Of a stretch of 60,662 nt of DNA, positions 6,904 through 16,224 are shown one piece after another. Each line of letters opens with the position of its first letter. Within the stretch, counting starts at the first letter, position 1. A program made the position numbers and the translations under genes. The notes below the pieces were generated by a model. That model worked only from the letters and a program-made list of their open reading frames with translations. It was not told where the DNA came from and did no database searches. Source of the DNA: a virus; the IMG/VR virus record IMGVR_UViG_3300005340_000041, positions 1-60,662 of that record. The stretch is one strand, 5' to 3'.

Positions 6904-8940
6904 ATGGCAGTTCCTAAGGTTGGGTTTAGTAGATCGATCATACGGTATGGGCTTGAAAAGGCTCAGCAAGGGGATCATCTTCTCCAGCAAACGCCGGGTT
7001 ATGACCTTATTCAGCCTTGCCTAGATCAAATCCTTTCCCGTAAACAGAGCGCGATTCTTCGTGGGCTTGATCGTCCTAGTGAACTTGCTACTACGACATC
7101 CAATCGCATGGGCAAAGTTCTGCGGGAGTACGTTGCGGCACAGACGGACATCAAACCTTTCTGGGAAATCAAAACGTACAATCACAAGTTCGACCAACAG
7201 GCCGAAGTTTGTGGCAAGCTCTCTACATGGTGGTATACCAATAGCCATGCCGATCAGCGCGGACTAGCAACGGCGCTTCGCTGGGCCTCCGTTGCCGGAA
7301 CCGGCTATATTCACCTGCATTGGGACCCGAGAGCCGGGGAAGACGGCGATATTCGAGCCGATGCTGTTGATCCACGCGATGTGCTCCCAATTGGCCCACT
7401 TCCGCCGTGGGATACTGTTCAAGAGTGGGATGGCGTGATCATCAGGGAGCGGAAGACTGTCGAATATATCCGTGATTTGACGACAGATGATGGTCTTAAA
7501 GATTTGATCGTACAGGATCGCGGTGCGGATGAAGGCGGTCCGCTTGAATCAACTCGTGCTGGGCGGTTGCTGGCCGAGATTAATGCTCAGGCTCGGTCTC
7601 CGCTTGCTGATGTCCTCTTTTCGGATCAGCCTAAGTCCGACATTGGCAAACAACCGCAATGCGATCTCTTTACAATGTATATTAAAGATCGTACGAAGAA
7701 TGAGCTGGGCAAGTCTGTAGAAATGGGCCAGTTTATGGATGATCCTACATGGGTCAATCCGGGCGGTGTTACGGGCATGTTTGCCAAACCGCCGCGAATT
7801 CCGGCTAATAGCTGGTCATATCTTGTCGAACCGGATGAACCCCTTTATCCACGGCATAGGATGGTGGTATTCACCCGCTCAGTCGTTATATACGATGGGC
7901 CATCATTCTACTGGCACGGCAAATTCCCGGTCCTTAAGCTGACACCGGAACCGTGGCCTACGTCATTGCTTGGCCTCGCACCGGGCTGGGATCTGCTCTC
8001 TTTGCAGGCTTCGCTAGAGTGGAATCTGCGCGTGATCGACGATCATAATGCTCAGGTTGCACAGCCTACAGTGATTGGCGACGAAATGTCAGTTGGGTTG
8101 AACGCGCTTAAAGCGGTGAATACTCGCCGCGCTGGTTTGAAGGTCCTCCAGAATCCTATGGGGAAAGGTATTACGATCGAACCTCCTCCTCCGTTGGATG
8201 CCTCTATCACGAATCATATCGAATGGATCATGCGGGAAATGGACGATATTTCCGGCGTTGTAGATCTCAAGAATCTGAACAATCTCAATCAGATCCCTTC
8301 GACCGAGACGATCGATAAAATGATCGAATCGAAAGGCTATCTGCTTCAAGGGCGGTCCCGCGTTATAGAAGCATTTATGCGGGAATTCGCCGAGCAGATG
8401 ATGTATAACTTTTCCCAGTTCTATAACCTCAAGAAGCGCTATACGATTCTTGGAACTGGCGGTGTAACCCCGGAAGATTTTGATTTTGATCCGGGCACGT
8501 TCATTCCGGATTATGTGCATGCGGATGATTTTGACCAATCCGGCAATTTGACTGCAACTGCGTATGCTCGTGGTCCTATGCCGAAGTACGATCGCGCAAA
8601 AGAAACGATCCGACAGCTTCATTTCTATATTGCGCCGGGTTCGTTGCTTGGAGGCGCCGATGTAACCCGTAAAATGATGTATCTCCAACTTTTCCGTATG
8701 GGGATCATGGATATTTGGAGTTTGTCCGAAGTCCTCGGCATTGCCAACATGGGCGTTCCCCCGGATGGCGCCAAGACGATCCCGGAGCGTATTCAGGCTC
8801 AAATGGCATTGGGTATTACTCCTCCACCTTCTCCAGTGAATCCTACAAACCCCGGTCCGGGTAGGAAGCCCACTGGTCAGGAAATGCCTCATATGGAAAA
8901 GGGCGGGGCTACGATGTCTGAATCTAAAGGCGGGAAGTAA
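6904..8940 (+). CDS. portal protein
   Basis: 678 residues, the head-tail connector through which DNA enters and leaves the capsid. Size and order (terminase, portal, scaffold, capsid) fit a podovirus-type portal. Visible are a tryptophan-rich N-terminal region with TGYIHLHWDPRAG and DAVDPRDVLPIGP, a helical core around MREMDDISGVVDLKNL, and a Pro/Gly-rich, probably disordered C-terminus. The ATG follows the previous stop by 5 nt without a clear ribosome-binding site. Confidence 0.85.
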   Translation: MAVPKVGFSRSIIRYGLEKAQQGDHLLQQTPGYDLIQPCLDQILSRKQSAILRGLDRPSELATTTSNRMGKVLREYVAAQTDIKPFWEIKTYNHKFDQQAEVCGKLSTWWYTNSHADQRGLATALRWASVAGTGYIHLHWDPRAGEDGDIRADAVDPRDVLPIGPLPPWDTVQEWDGVIIRERKTVEYIRDLTTDDGLKDLIVQDRGADEGGPLESTRAGRLLAEINAQARSPLADVLFSDQPKSDIGKQPQCDLFTMYIKDRTKNELGKSVEMGQFMDDPTWVNPGGVTGMFAKPPRIPANSWSYLVEPDEPLYPRHRMVVFTRSVVIYDGPSFYWHGKFPVLKLTPEPWPTSLLGLAPGWDLLSLQASLEWNLRVIDDHNAQVAQPTVIGDEMSVGLNALKAVNTRRAGLKVLQNPMGKGITIEPPPPLDASITNHIEWIMREMDDISGVVDLKNLNNLNQIPSTETIDKMIESKGYLLQGRSRVIEAFMREFAEQMMYNFSQFYNLKKRYTILGTGGVTPEDFDFDPGTFIPDYVHADDFDQSGNLTATAYARGPMPKYDRAKETIRQLHFYIAPGSLLGGADVTRKMMYLQLFRMGIMDIWSLSEVLGIANMGVPPDGAKTIPERIQAQMALGITPPPSPVNPTNPGPGRKPTGQEMPHMEKGGATMSESKGGK

Positions 8941-8953
8941 GAAAGGATATTGA

Positions 8954-9811
8954 GTGGAATTTAGTTTATTAAATGGCAAGAAACCTAAGCATATCGCATT
9001 GGTGGGATTTGCGGAATCAACTCGCCATCTAGCACCATACAGCGATCCGGACGTCTGTATTATGGCCATGAACCAGCTTTACAGGCATATACCGCGTGCC
9101 AATGTATGGTGGGAAGTGCATAAGCGCGAAGAGTATCTTGCGGACCAAGTTCCGGGTACGGACTACCTCAAGTGGCTACAGGAATGCCCGATTCCGATCA
9201 TGATGATCGATACGGCCCCTGATATCCCGAATTCTGTTCGTATGCCTATAGAAGACTGGTCAGCCGAATTTGGAGACTATTTCTATTCCACGATTTCCTA
9301 CATGCTGGCATATGCTATTATGCAGCAGCCAGAAGAGATTAGTATTTGGGGTATTGATCTCGCCCATGATTCGGAATACGAATATCAGAAGCCATCTGCG
9401 GAGTATCTAATCGGCATAGCCCGAGGTCGAGGAATCAAAGTCACGATCCCACCAGAATCAGCTCTTGTTCGTGGGATGTACCGATATGGATATCAATCTA
9501 TGCCGTCGAACGAGGATATTCAATGGTTGACGGTTTATAAAGACCGAGTATCTACAAAAGCAAACGAAGTTGTCGGCCAGCTCAATCAGACACAAGGTAA
9601 GCTTAATTTGGTTGAGGAGCTGAATATAGGCGGCAAGGTTTACGACGACCTTGATCAGCTTCGTCAGCAGCAGATTGGGCTTATGAACATGCTTCAGGGC
9701 CAACTTGCGGCTGCTGAAGAATTTCTTATGTGGGCACGTTCAAAGCGCCGGGGAAGTGCTCCTCCTGACCCTAACATGCCGAATCCGGATTTGACGGCAA
9801 AGGACACCTAA
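8954..9811 (+). CDS. DUF115/GT42-like Rossmann protein
   Basis: 285 residues from GTG 8954, with GAAAGGATA upstream. The N-terminal 180 residues look like a Rossmann-type glycosyltransferase-like or MptE/DUF115 domain: KHIALVGFAES opening strand, an AMNQLYRHIP segment, then FYSTISYMLAYAI and the pattern ISIWGIDLAHDSEY followed by RGRGIKVTIPP. The NQxY and GID...Y segments recall GT42 sialyltransferases such as Cst-II. A coiled-coil C-terminus (about 200-265) is rich in Gln. It sits between portal and surface-protein genes. It could decorate virion or host with sugars, or simply be a structural protein of this fold. Confidence 0.55.
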   Translation: MEFSLLNGKKPKHIALVGFAESTRHLAPYSDPDVCIMAMNQLYRHIPRANVWWEVHKREEYLADQVPGTDYLKWLQECPIPIMMIDTAPDIPNSVRMPIEDWSAEFGDYFYSTISYMLAYAIMQQPEEISIWGIDLAHDSEYEYQKPSAEYLIGIARGRGIKVTIPPESALVRGMYRYGYQSMPSNEDIQWLTVYKDRVSTKANEVVGQLNQTQGKLNLVEELNIGGKVYDDLDQLRQQQIGLMNMLQGQLAAAEEFLMWARSKRRGSAPPDPNMPNPDLTAKDT

Positions 9812-10170
9812 TGCCCTCTTCACTTACTACATATCGTGTTGTCACCCTTTCGACTTCTACACCATACAATTTTGTCACAGGGACAACGGCCACTAATACA
9901 GGCGTTCCTCTCGCAGCGAATAAGGGCGTAGAAGTTACCTTTCAGAACCAATCCACGGGTGCTACTAACATTTACGTGGGTGGATCTGATCTAACTATTT
10001 CGGTTGGTGCGACCTCGACCACCGGCGTGGGTGGTATCGTAATTAGCCAGAATGGTGCTTATACCGTTGGAAAGCGTTCGAATGCCTCTGCCATCCAAAT
10101 GCAGGACTGGTTCGTAATTAGCACCTCTAGCAATGCTATCTGTGTTGCACAACTGAGTAAGGCAGTTTAA
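9811..10170 (+). CDS. small beta-rich virion protein
   Basis: 119 residues, Thr/Ser/Val-rich and probably all beta (repeated TxxTGV and GVGGIVIS segments), typical of phage capsid-decoration or fibre-associated proteins. It overlaps the preceding stop by one base and is coupled to the next gene by TAATG. No signal peptide. Function inferred from composition and place only. Confidence 0.6.
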   Translation: MPSSLTTYRVVTLSTSTPYNFVTGTTATNTGVPLAANKGVEVTFQNQSTGATNIYVGGSDLTISVGATSTTGVGGIVISQNGAYTVGKRSNASAIQMQDWFVISTSSNAICVAQLSKAV

Positions 10171-10670
10171 TGCGTAAGCTGCTACTTGTAATACTAATAG
10201 CTGTGCCGTTATACGGCCAAATTTGGTATCCAGTGAATTCTGGTGCTACTGTGCTTAAAGCGACGAACTCTGCACAGTTTAACAAAGTCAATAATACTTT
10301 GGCAGACGTCACCGGCATATCTATAACTCTAACGCCGGGAGTCTGGATTATACAAGCTCATATTCCGATAACTACCAACGGACTCACAGGGTACAAAGTC
10401 GGAATTGGTGGCACTGCTAGTAGAACAGCGACCAATTTAGAATTAGCCGCATTTGACTACAGCTTGCCGGGATTTGAAGCCGCAGCTATGTATAATGACC
10501 TCGTGGGTAACGTGATAACTGGCGCTACTACGCAAGGTTCCGTGAAAATTATAGGGTCTGTAACTATCTCCTCAGGCGGCACTTTAACGATAACCTTTGC
10601 TCAGAATGTAACAGACGCAGGTAACCCGGCATCTGTGCTTACAGGAGCAGTGCTTACTGGAACCCAGTAA
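10170..10670 (+). CDS. secreted beta-sandwich-like protein
   Basis: 166 residues with a clear Sec signal peptide (MRKLLLVILIAVPLYGQ, likely cut near residue 16-17). The rest is beta-rich (NTLADVTGISITLTPGVW...SGGTLTITFAQNV), in the style of jelly-roll or C1q/TNF-like phage surface domains. A signal peptide is unusual for a gene among virion genes; the product may be exported from the infected cell. It precedes the beta-helix spike gene, which also has a signal. Confidence 0.65.
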   Translation: MRKLLLVILIAVPLYGQIWYPVNSGATVLKATNSAQFNKVNNTLADVTGISITLTPGVWIIQAHIPITTNGLTGYKVGIGGTASRTATNLELAAFDYSLPGFEAAAMYNDLVGNVITGATTQGSVKIIGSVTISSGGTLTITFAQNVTDAGNPASVLTGAVLTGTQ

Positions 10671-10679
10671 AATTTTGAT

Positions 10680-12548
10680 ATGAAGAAACTATTTTTAATT
10701 CTACTCCTTCTTTGTTCGGTAAAAGTGGTAGCACGAGGACAGTTCTTCTCGTACGCACAGAAAGGTGGACAGTCTATATCTGTAGCCGGGTTTAGTTCTA
10801 CTACGAAGGCACAACGCTCGTTTCCCGGAGCTACGGTATCAGTCTATACGACGGGTACGTCAAATCTGGCAACGCTCTACTCCGATTCTGCTGGTACTTC
10901 TAAGGCAAACCCCTTTACGGCTTCGACGGACGCATCCTTTACTTTCTTTGTAGATAATGGCACGTATGATATAACGTTCTCTGGGACGGGTATTACTACC
11001 GGTTGTGGTGGAGCGGGACAGCTTCCTTGCCTTTCTGCGTTTACGTGGTCTGGCATTGCTATCTCGACCGGCCAAGTTGGATTCCCTCTGTCCGGATTTG
11101 GTGCTCGCTGCGATGGAACCACAGACGATACAATCGCGATCACTGCTGCGTGGAACGCCGCAATCGCTGTCTGGCCTGCCGCTCGCTCATCTATCTCCGT
11201 TCCGGCTGGTGACTGCAAAGTTACTAACGCACTACCGACCTTTGTAGGCATCCCTGTTCGTGTCTATGGGGAAGGACAGGGAATTAGCGGATTCACGTGG
11301 GCGCCAACGAGCGGTACAAATCCCGCCTTAATGACATGGCAGCCGCTTTCCAATCAGAGCGCATTAAATTTTGTGGAAGCTGACCATTTCTATATCGATT
11401 CCGGCAGCTCGTATACCAAGACTGGGATTCGCTCTATCGGCACATCGTATGAATCCCACTTTCACGATTTACGCATTGAGCTATTCCATACTGGAGATAC
11501 AGCTCACGAAATTCAAGGTTGGGATCAAACAGCTCTCACCAGCGTATTTTATGAAGCGACATACCCTATTTATATTAAGAAGCTTACGGCCGGAGCCAGT
11601 GTAGGAGCAGGATCGTTCGATCACTTCAACTTTCATAATGTATCCCTCTTTTCGTATGATGATACTCAGCCCCTCATAAGCTTTGAGAGTGGTATTACCT
11701 GTTCTAATTGGTCTGTGTCTGGCAATGCTATTTATGTTGGCGGGACGGATGCTATCAAATTCGTTTCTACCGGAGCCTTCAATAATAACTCCTTTCAAAA
11801 CATTCGCTGGGAGAATGGCATTGTGCAGTCAGTTACTCCTGTTCTGCATGGCTACTTGCTGGATATTGAGCCCTCCGTATCAAGTGCAGAACTTACGGTA
11901 ATTAACTGTTCTGGAAGTTCTCAAGGTGCTCAGGGCTTTAAATTCCGCAACATGCAGCGAATCAATATGATTGGCTCTAGTTTTGTTGGGTCATGGGCCA
12001 GTTCGTTTACTCAGTTTGATGCAGATAATACATGTGACAAGCTGGTGTTTAACAACTTTGCACTCGCGAATTCTGCGAATGCTGTTCGGACGATTGGATC
12101 TCAGCTCAAGCTTGTAAGCTCAAACCTCGAATCTACTACATCCGGTTGGTATTTTACGGCTGTGTGGGAAAAGCCGGATGCTAGCGCTGATCTCAATAAT
12201 AACTACGTTAGTGGCCTGCCTCAGTCTAAAACGCTCGTTGTCTCTCTCGCCGCTGGGGCATCCCAAACAATCGCTAGTCCGGGGCATTTGGATGCGACAA
12301 GTGGAACGGCTTATAGTCTCTGCCGAATCTTTGTCTCTGCTGAACACGCTACTAAATCAGATGCTACGTTCGAGTATGGAACGTTTGCCACTGTTTATTA
12401 TGGTATCGCCCTAGTCAGCGGAAGCGCAAATATTAGTGTAACGGATACCCCAGCGAAGTTGTGCGTTCTCTTTACCGGTGGGGCTAATGCGCTTACCATT
12501 AAGAATAATCTTGCAGTGCCCGTAAGAGTAAAGGTTCTCATAGATTAG
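10680..12548 (+). CDS. beta-helix tailspike/depolymerase-like protein with signal peptide
   Basis: 622 residues. Residues 1-20 form a strong Sec signal (MKKLFLILLLLCSVKVVARG). Around 140-180 stands GFGARCDGTTDDTIAITAAWNAA, the entry motif of right-handed beta-helix pectate-lyase-like tailspikes, followed by long beta-helix sequence and a C-terminal beta-sandwich. Such proteins bind or cleave surface polysaccharides. The Sec signal does not fit an ordinary virion spike and suggests secretion of the enzyme. TAAAAT lies 6 nt before the ATG and there is no Shine-Dalgarno sequence. Confidence 0.75.
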   Translation: MKKLFLILLLLCSVKVVARGQFFSYAQKGGQSISVAGFSSTTKAQRSFPGATVSVYTTGTSNLATLYSDSAGTSKANPFTASTDASFTFFVDNGTYDITFSGTGITTGCGGAGQLPCLSAFTWSGIAISTGQVGFPLSGFGARCDGTTDDTIAITAAWNAAIAVWPAARSSISVPAGDCKVTNALPTFVGIPVRVYGEGQGISGFTWAPTSGTNPALMTWQPLSNQSALNFVEADHFYIDSGSSYTKTGIRSIGTSYESHFHDLRIELFHTGDTAHEIQGWDQTALTSVFYEATYPIYIKKLTAGASVGAGSFDHFNFHNVSLFSYDDTQPLISFESGITCSNWSVSGNAIYVGGTDAIKFVSTGAFNNNSFQNIRWENGIVQSVTPVLHGYLLDIEPSVSSAELTVINCSGSSQGAQGFKFRNMQRINMIGSSFVGSWASSFTQFDADNTCDKLVFNNFALANSANAVRTIGSQLKLVSSNLESTTSGWYFTAVWEKPDASADLNNNYVSGLPQSKTLVVSLAAGASQTIASPGHLDATSGTAYSLCRIFVSAEHATKSDATFEYGTFATVYYGIALVSGSANISVTDTPAKLCVLFTGGANALTIKNNLAVPVRVKVLID

Positions 12549-12555
12549 CTATACT

Positions 12556-12585
12556 TTGACAGCGTGTATTCGTATATGCTATATA
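12556..12585 (+). promoter_or_regulatory. sigma70-like promoter for the capsid genes (candidate)
   Basis: A perfect TTGACA (12556-12561), 18 bp, then TATATA (12580-12585). The ATG at 12598 follows by 12 nt and lacks a Shine-Dalgarno sequence, so the transcript would be near-leaderless. It lies in the only intergenic gap between the spike gene and the scaffold/capsid block. Confidence 0.5.
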
Positions 12586-12597
12586 CCGTTATAGAAT

Positions 12598-12795
12598 ATG
12601 CCAAGCAGCAAAAATCCAGCAATTGAGTCTGCATTTAGCGAAGTAAGCAGCAACCCACCTAAAGTGCTGTCCAGCACACTTAAGAAGTTCGGCCCAGACC
12701 GCATGAAGCGCCAAAGAGTCGCAATAGCGCTTTCGAAGGCACGCAGATCAGGGGCAAAGCTTCCCAATTCCAGAATAAACACCAAAGCCTACTAA
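12598..12795 (+). CDS. small basic protein
   Basis: 65 residues, basic, with the segment KRQRVAIALSKARRSG, a pattern found in short phage proteins of the capsid region whose function is unknown. It begins right after the promoter candidate at 12556-12585. No Shine-Dalgarno sequence, so possibly translated as a leaderless message. Confidence 0.6.
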   Translation: MPSSKNPAIESAFSEVSSNPPKVLSSTLKKFGPDRMKRQRVAIALSKARRSGAKLPNSRINTKAY

Positions 12796-12808
12796 TAGGA
12801 GCTTTCAC

Positions 12809-12934
12809 ATGGCAGCGAAAATGGGTTCAGCGATTCTCAATAAAACTAAGGGCAATTTTGGTAGCACAAAGTCAGCCCTGAATAACAAATTGTTTCACGG
12901 CCCTCTCTCGAAGCGTCCTTCCAAATCCCGCTAA
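12809..12934 (+). CDS. 41-residue basic protein
   Basis: A very short gene: MAAKMGSAILNKTKGNF..., ending PSKSR. TAGGAG lies 7-8 nt before the ATG, and its TAA overlaps the ATG of the following gene (TAATG), which supports it as real. Lysine/serine-rich; role unknown. Confidence 0.6.
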   Translation: MAAKMGSAILNKTKGNFGSTKSALNNKLFHGPLSKRPSKSR

Positions 12935-13425
12935 TGCCTCCGCAGAATACTACAATCCAGTCTATTGGGGATAAAGATCCCGCTGATGGGGGCGATAAGA
13001 AGTCAGCATCCGGGCCAAAAGGCCCTCCGGCACAGTTTCCCAAACCACGTACGTCGTCTGCTGATGCTTCCCTATACTCTTCTGTAGGACAGAATGCGCA
13101 GCAGAATGGTCAGGCAGGATTAGGGGCTGAGGGCAGCTCGACTGCTATGACCGGTATGCAAGGACTGGCGCTTGTGCAGCGTGGGCTTCAGATGCTTAAT
13201 CTGGCTTTCCCCGACAACCCCGGTCTATCCGCTATTCTGGCCGATCTAACCGGTAGATTGCAGAGCATTATCCCACAGCTTGTAGCCCAACAGTCTAACG
13301 GTATGGGCATGGGTTTGTTTCCACAGCCGCCCGCTCCTCTTCCGGGCGCTCCACCTATGGGTGGGGCTCCGCCGATGGGAGGTGCACCAACGCCGCCTAT
13401 GGGACCTTCGGGTCCGCCTATGTAG
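12934..13425 (+). CDS. Pro/Gly-rich protein before scaffold
   Basis: 163 residues. The N-terminal third is polar and disordered, a helical stretch at about 70-115 (GLALVQRGLQMLNLAF...LTGRLQSIIPQL) follows, and the end is a low-complexity run of PPMGGA repeats. Coupled to the previous gene by TAATG. Possibly an accessory head-assembly protein; this is inferred from place only. Confidence 0.6.
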   Translation: MPPQNTTIQSIGDKDPADGGDKKSASGPKGPPAQFPKPRTSSADASLYSSVGQNAQQNGQAGLGAEGSSTAMTGMQGLALVQRGLQMLNLAFPDNPGLSAILADLTGRLQSIIPQLVAQQSNGMGMGLFPQPPAPLPGAPPMGGAPPMGGAPTPPMGPSGPPM

Positions 13426-13455
13426 CAATAGCGTAATCGCAGAAAGGAAGACGAT

Positions 13456-13644
13456 ATGTCAGAGGTGGTCGCCGAGCATACATTGAATAGGCTGAATTCG
13501 CTGATGACTCTCTATACTGCTCGTAGATTTGAAAGCGATACTGATAAAGAATGGAAATCTCAAATTCCAGAGAAGCTAATAGGTATGCCTCCTCTCGGCG
13601 GCGCGTATATCTGTGGTTCCGGCTGGGCTAAAGAATCGGAATAG
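13456..13644 (+). CDS. hypothetical small protein
   Basis: 62 residues with GAAAGGAAGAC upstream of the ATG. Helical N-terminus, then GMPPLGGAYICGSGW. The following gene has the same leader sequence (GAAAGGAAGACAC). No recognisable function. Confidence 0.6.
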   Translation: MSEVVAEHTLNRLNSLMTLYTARRFESDTDKEWKSQIPEKLIGMPPLGGAYICGSGWAKESE

Positions 13645-13656
13645 AAAGGAAGACAC

Positions 13657-14406
13657 ATGTCAAAGGTCTCAGACGCAAAGGGCAAGCTTACTGCCTATTT
13701 TAAAGGCAAAGGGCTTGATCCCAGCGAAATTAAGGATGCATTTGCGGAGCTTGATGCCGCAGACGTAGATTTGGAGAAGCTGGCCGAATCGACGAACCGG
13801 AATACGCAGTGGCAGACGTTTTGGGAAAAGACGGCTGTACCGGAGTTCCAGCAGGTTAGTGCTGAGCGCGATGAGCTGAAGGCGCGCCTTGCAAAATTGG
13901 AAGCTGCTTGGGCTGGTAAAGAGCCAGACGAGCTAAAGGAGCCTCCGGGCAATCACGGCAATTGGAAGCCGGAAGAGTTTGAGCGCAAGCTTGCCACGGC
14001 TACCAGCTCTGTCCTCAAGTCGGCGTTGGGAATCGGCTTTAAGCATTATAAGCGGTTTGGTAGCGAGCCAGATTATAACGCTATGGAACAGCTTATGGCG
14101 GAAGGCAAGGCTAGTTCAATCGAGGATGCCTATCGTGTTTGGTCTCAGCCTATGCAGGATGAGCTAGATGAGAAGAATAAGAAAGACGAAATCGACCGCC
14201 GCGTAAAGGAGGCAATTCAGGCCGAACGCTCAAAGCTTGGCATTGTTGGTACTCGCAAGAAGGACACCGACATCGAAGTTGAGTCGTATACCAAGATTGC
14301 CGAAGATCATGCCCGCAAAGAAAAGGGCAAGGTGCCTTCGTCCGACGAGCTTCGTAACGCATTCCTTAGTGATCTTAACGAAACCGCAAGTGGTGTAGTC
14401 CACTAA
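13657..14406 (+). CDS. scaffolding protein (probable)
   Basis: 249 residues, rich in charged residues and coiled coil (SAERDELKARLAKLEAAW; DEKNKKDEIDRRVKEAIQAER), directly upstream of the major capsid protein. This is the normal place and composition of the internal scaffold that guides procapsid assembly and is then lost. No protease motif was seen. A good GAAAGGAAGA ribosome-binding site precedes the ATG. Confidence 0.75.
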   Translation: MSKVSDAKGKLTAYFKGKGLDPSEIKDAFAELDAADVDLEKLAESTNRNTQWQTFWEKTAVPEFQQVSAERDELKARLAKLEAAWAGKEPDELKEPPGNHGNWKPEEFERKLATATSSVLKSALGIGFKHYKRFGSEPDYNAMEQLMAEGKASSIEDAYRVWSQPMQDELDEKNKKDEIDRRVKEAIQAERSKLGIVGTRKKDTDIEVESYTKIAEDHARKEKGKVPSSDELRNAFLSDLNETASGVVH

Positions 14407-14473
14407 TAATAGTTATATAACCACACAGTTCAGCCGATAGGCACTGGGGTGGATGGGAGGGGAGGAATAGCCA

Positions 14474-15580
14474 ATGGCTGAACTTGATCAAATTACAGTA
14501 AGCACTCGGCGTTTTATTGCTCGTGCTCGCCGTAAGCTGGTTGACAATATCTTTAACGTCAGCCCGCTCATGGCGTATATGAAGTCCAACCTTAAGGAAG
14601 ACTTCACAGGCGGGCGTCTTATTCAGGAAAACTTCCTGTATGATGCCTCGTATGGCGGACCGTATGCCAAGGGCGGAACGTTTAATATCGCCCAGAAGCA
14701 GGTTGAGCAGGCCATGCAGTTCGTGCCGAAGTATTTCTATGCCAATATCACTCTTTACAAAGAGGATATTCAGGTTCTGAATAAGGGCACGGATACCCAG
14801 ATTTTTGATATCGTGCAGAGCCGTACTGAGTTAGCATACCAGACTCTTGGCGCGCATCTGTCGATTGGTATGTACAACGAAGGTCAGGGCAGCTTGGCCG
14901 GTTATTGGAATACCAATATCAACGGACTGGCCGAAGCACTCAACGATAATTCTGTTGCGTCGTGGAACAATACTACGTATTCCACGTATGGCACGATTAC
15001 TCGTGGCGGGGCGGTTGGTACTGCACTGAATACCACACCGGTTAATGTCAATGGCGTTATCGACTATCCGACGCTGGAAGAGCAGTATGGCAACGCCTGC
15101 TTTGGTGCAGTCGAGCCGAATTTGCTCGTTACGACCGTCCTCGGCTACTCCTATCTGAAGGAAAAGTTTCAGGCACAGCAGCGCTATGAGTCAGTGACCG
15201 ATCTCAACCTCGGCATCACTGGTATGAAATTCAATGGCGCAACGATCCTCAAAGATCGCTATTGCCCGGGTTCGTATCTTGCCGGATCTAATGGCCGCGC
15301 CGACGTCGTTGCTAACTCTTTTATGGATGCAATCAGCGGCGTTGCTGGTACCGCATATCCGTCGCTGGCAGTTGCTAGCTCGGAGTCGCTCTTTATCCTT
15401 ACCGCAAAGAAGCCGTTCATTAACTTCTATATTACGGACGATCCGGAGTTTGGCTTTGGCTTCACCGGCTTCAAGCCTGCTCAGGATAACACCGTGATTG
15501 CGGGTCAGGTGCTCTTTGCCGGTAACATGACTGTTCCGGGTCCTCGCTATCATCGTCAGCTGTATGGCATCACCGGCTAA
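14474..15580 (+). CDS. major capsid protein
   Basis: 368 residues, with GGGAGGGGAGGAA upstream, the strongest ribosome-binding site of the region. The sequence has an N-terminal arm (RRFIARARRKLVDNIFNVSPLMAYMK), GGRLIQENFLYD, and a long beta-rich body with aromatic residues, in keeping with HK97-type shell proteins. Size, expression signal and position after the scaffold support the call; no capsid-specific motif can be proved by eye. Confidence 0.85.
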   Translation: MAELDQITVSTRRFIARARRKLVDNIFNVSPLMAYMKSNLKEDFTGGRLIQENFLYDASYGGPYAKGGTFNIAQKQVEQAMQFVPKYFYANITLYKEDIQVLNKGTDTQIFDIVQSRTELAYQTLGAHLSIGMYNEGQGSLAGYWNTNINGLAEALNDNSVASWNNTTYSTYGTITRGGAVGTALNTTPVNVNGVIDYPTLEEQYGNACFGAVEPNLLVTTVLGYSYLKEKFQAQQRYESVTDLNLGITGMKFNGATILKDRYCPGSYLAGSNGRADVVANSFMDAISGVAGTAYPSLAVASSESLFILTAKKPFINFYITDDPEFGFGFTGFKPAQDNTVIAGQVLFAGNMTVPGPRYHRQLYGITG

Positions 15581-15600
15581 TCTAATAGGAGATACTTATT

Positions 15601-16209
15601 ATGCCTCGTCGTGTAGGTCGTGAAATCAAAGGCCCGGTGATTACAAGCGGAAATCCCGATTCCGTTAATGATGCACCGGTAACCGTCACCACAGTAGGCT
15701 CTGCCTATGATCTTTCGGGTCAGCTTGGCGCGATCTATCGCACCGCCGATGGGCTGTCTGAGTATATCTATGTGCGTTTCAGCTCCACTAGCACGGGTAA
15801 GACTCCGTCGTCCAATCAGATTTGTTATTGGTGGAGTTCGACTAGCACTTCTACCACGAATAACTATCTGTGGACGGTAGATAATCAGACGTCTGCCGGT
15901 AATTCCAATAAGGTTTCGCAGGTTGCGGGTATTCTGCGCTGTGCTCCGACACGCGGTAACTACGTGTGGTTGCTCCGGCGTTCTCCGTCGTGTAATGTTG
16001 TGTCTACAGCCACCGGTTTTGTTACTGGCAATGCCGTAATCGCAACTACGGCGTCGGGCGAGGCGTCGTTCATCAACTCCACGTCCACTGCTGCTCCGGC
16101 TGCTGGCATTGGCGCCTCGGATTGGTTCCTTGGCAAGCCAATTCTCGGCTATGTCAATTCGACGACCACCAGCTCGGTTGCTATTGATACGGCGCTCGAT
16201 ATTGAATAA
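15601..16209 (+). CDS. head decoration-like protein
   Basis: 202 residues, very rich in Ser/Thr and aromatic residues with SSTSTSTTNNYLW and STSTAAPAAG segments and two internal cysteines. It follows the major capsid protein with its own AATAGGAG ribosome-binding site. Probably a beta-rich surface or decoration protein of the head. No family recognised. Confidence 0.6.
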   Translation: MPRRVGREIKGPVITSGNPDSVNDAPVTVTTVGSAYDLSGQLGAIYRTADGLSEYIYVRFSSTSTGKTPSSNQICYWWSSTSTSTTNNYLWTVDNQTSAGNSNKVSQVAGILRCAPTRGNYVWLLRRSPSCNVVSTATGFVTGNAVIATTASGEASFINSTSTAAPAAGIGASDWFLGKPILGYVNSTTTSSVAIDTALDIE

Positions 16210-16224
16210 GGGGGATAATCAATA

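Noticed and set aside
8089-9069. Open frame of 326 codons on the minus strand
   Set aside because: It is the complement of the portal gene and the start of the next; the plus frames have motifs, ribosome-binding sites and normal codon use.
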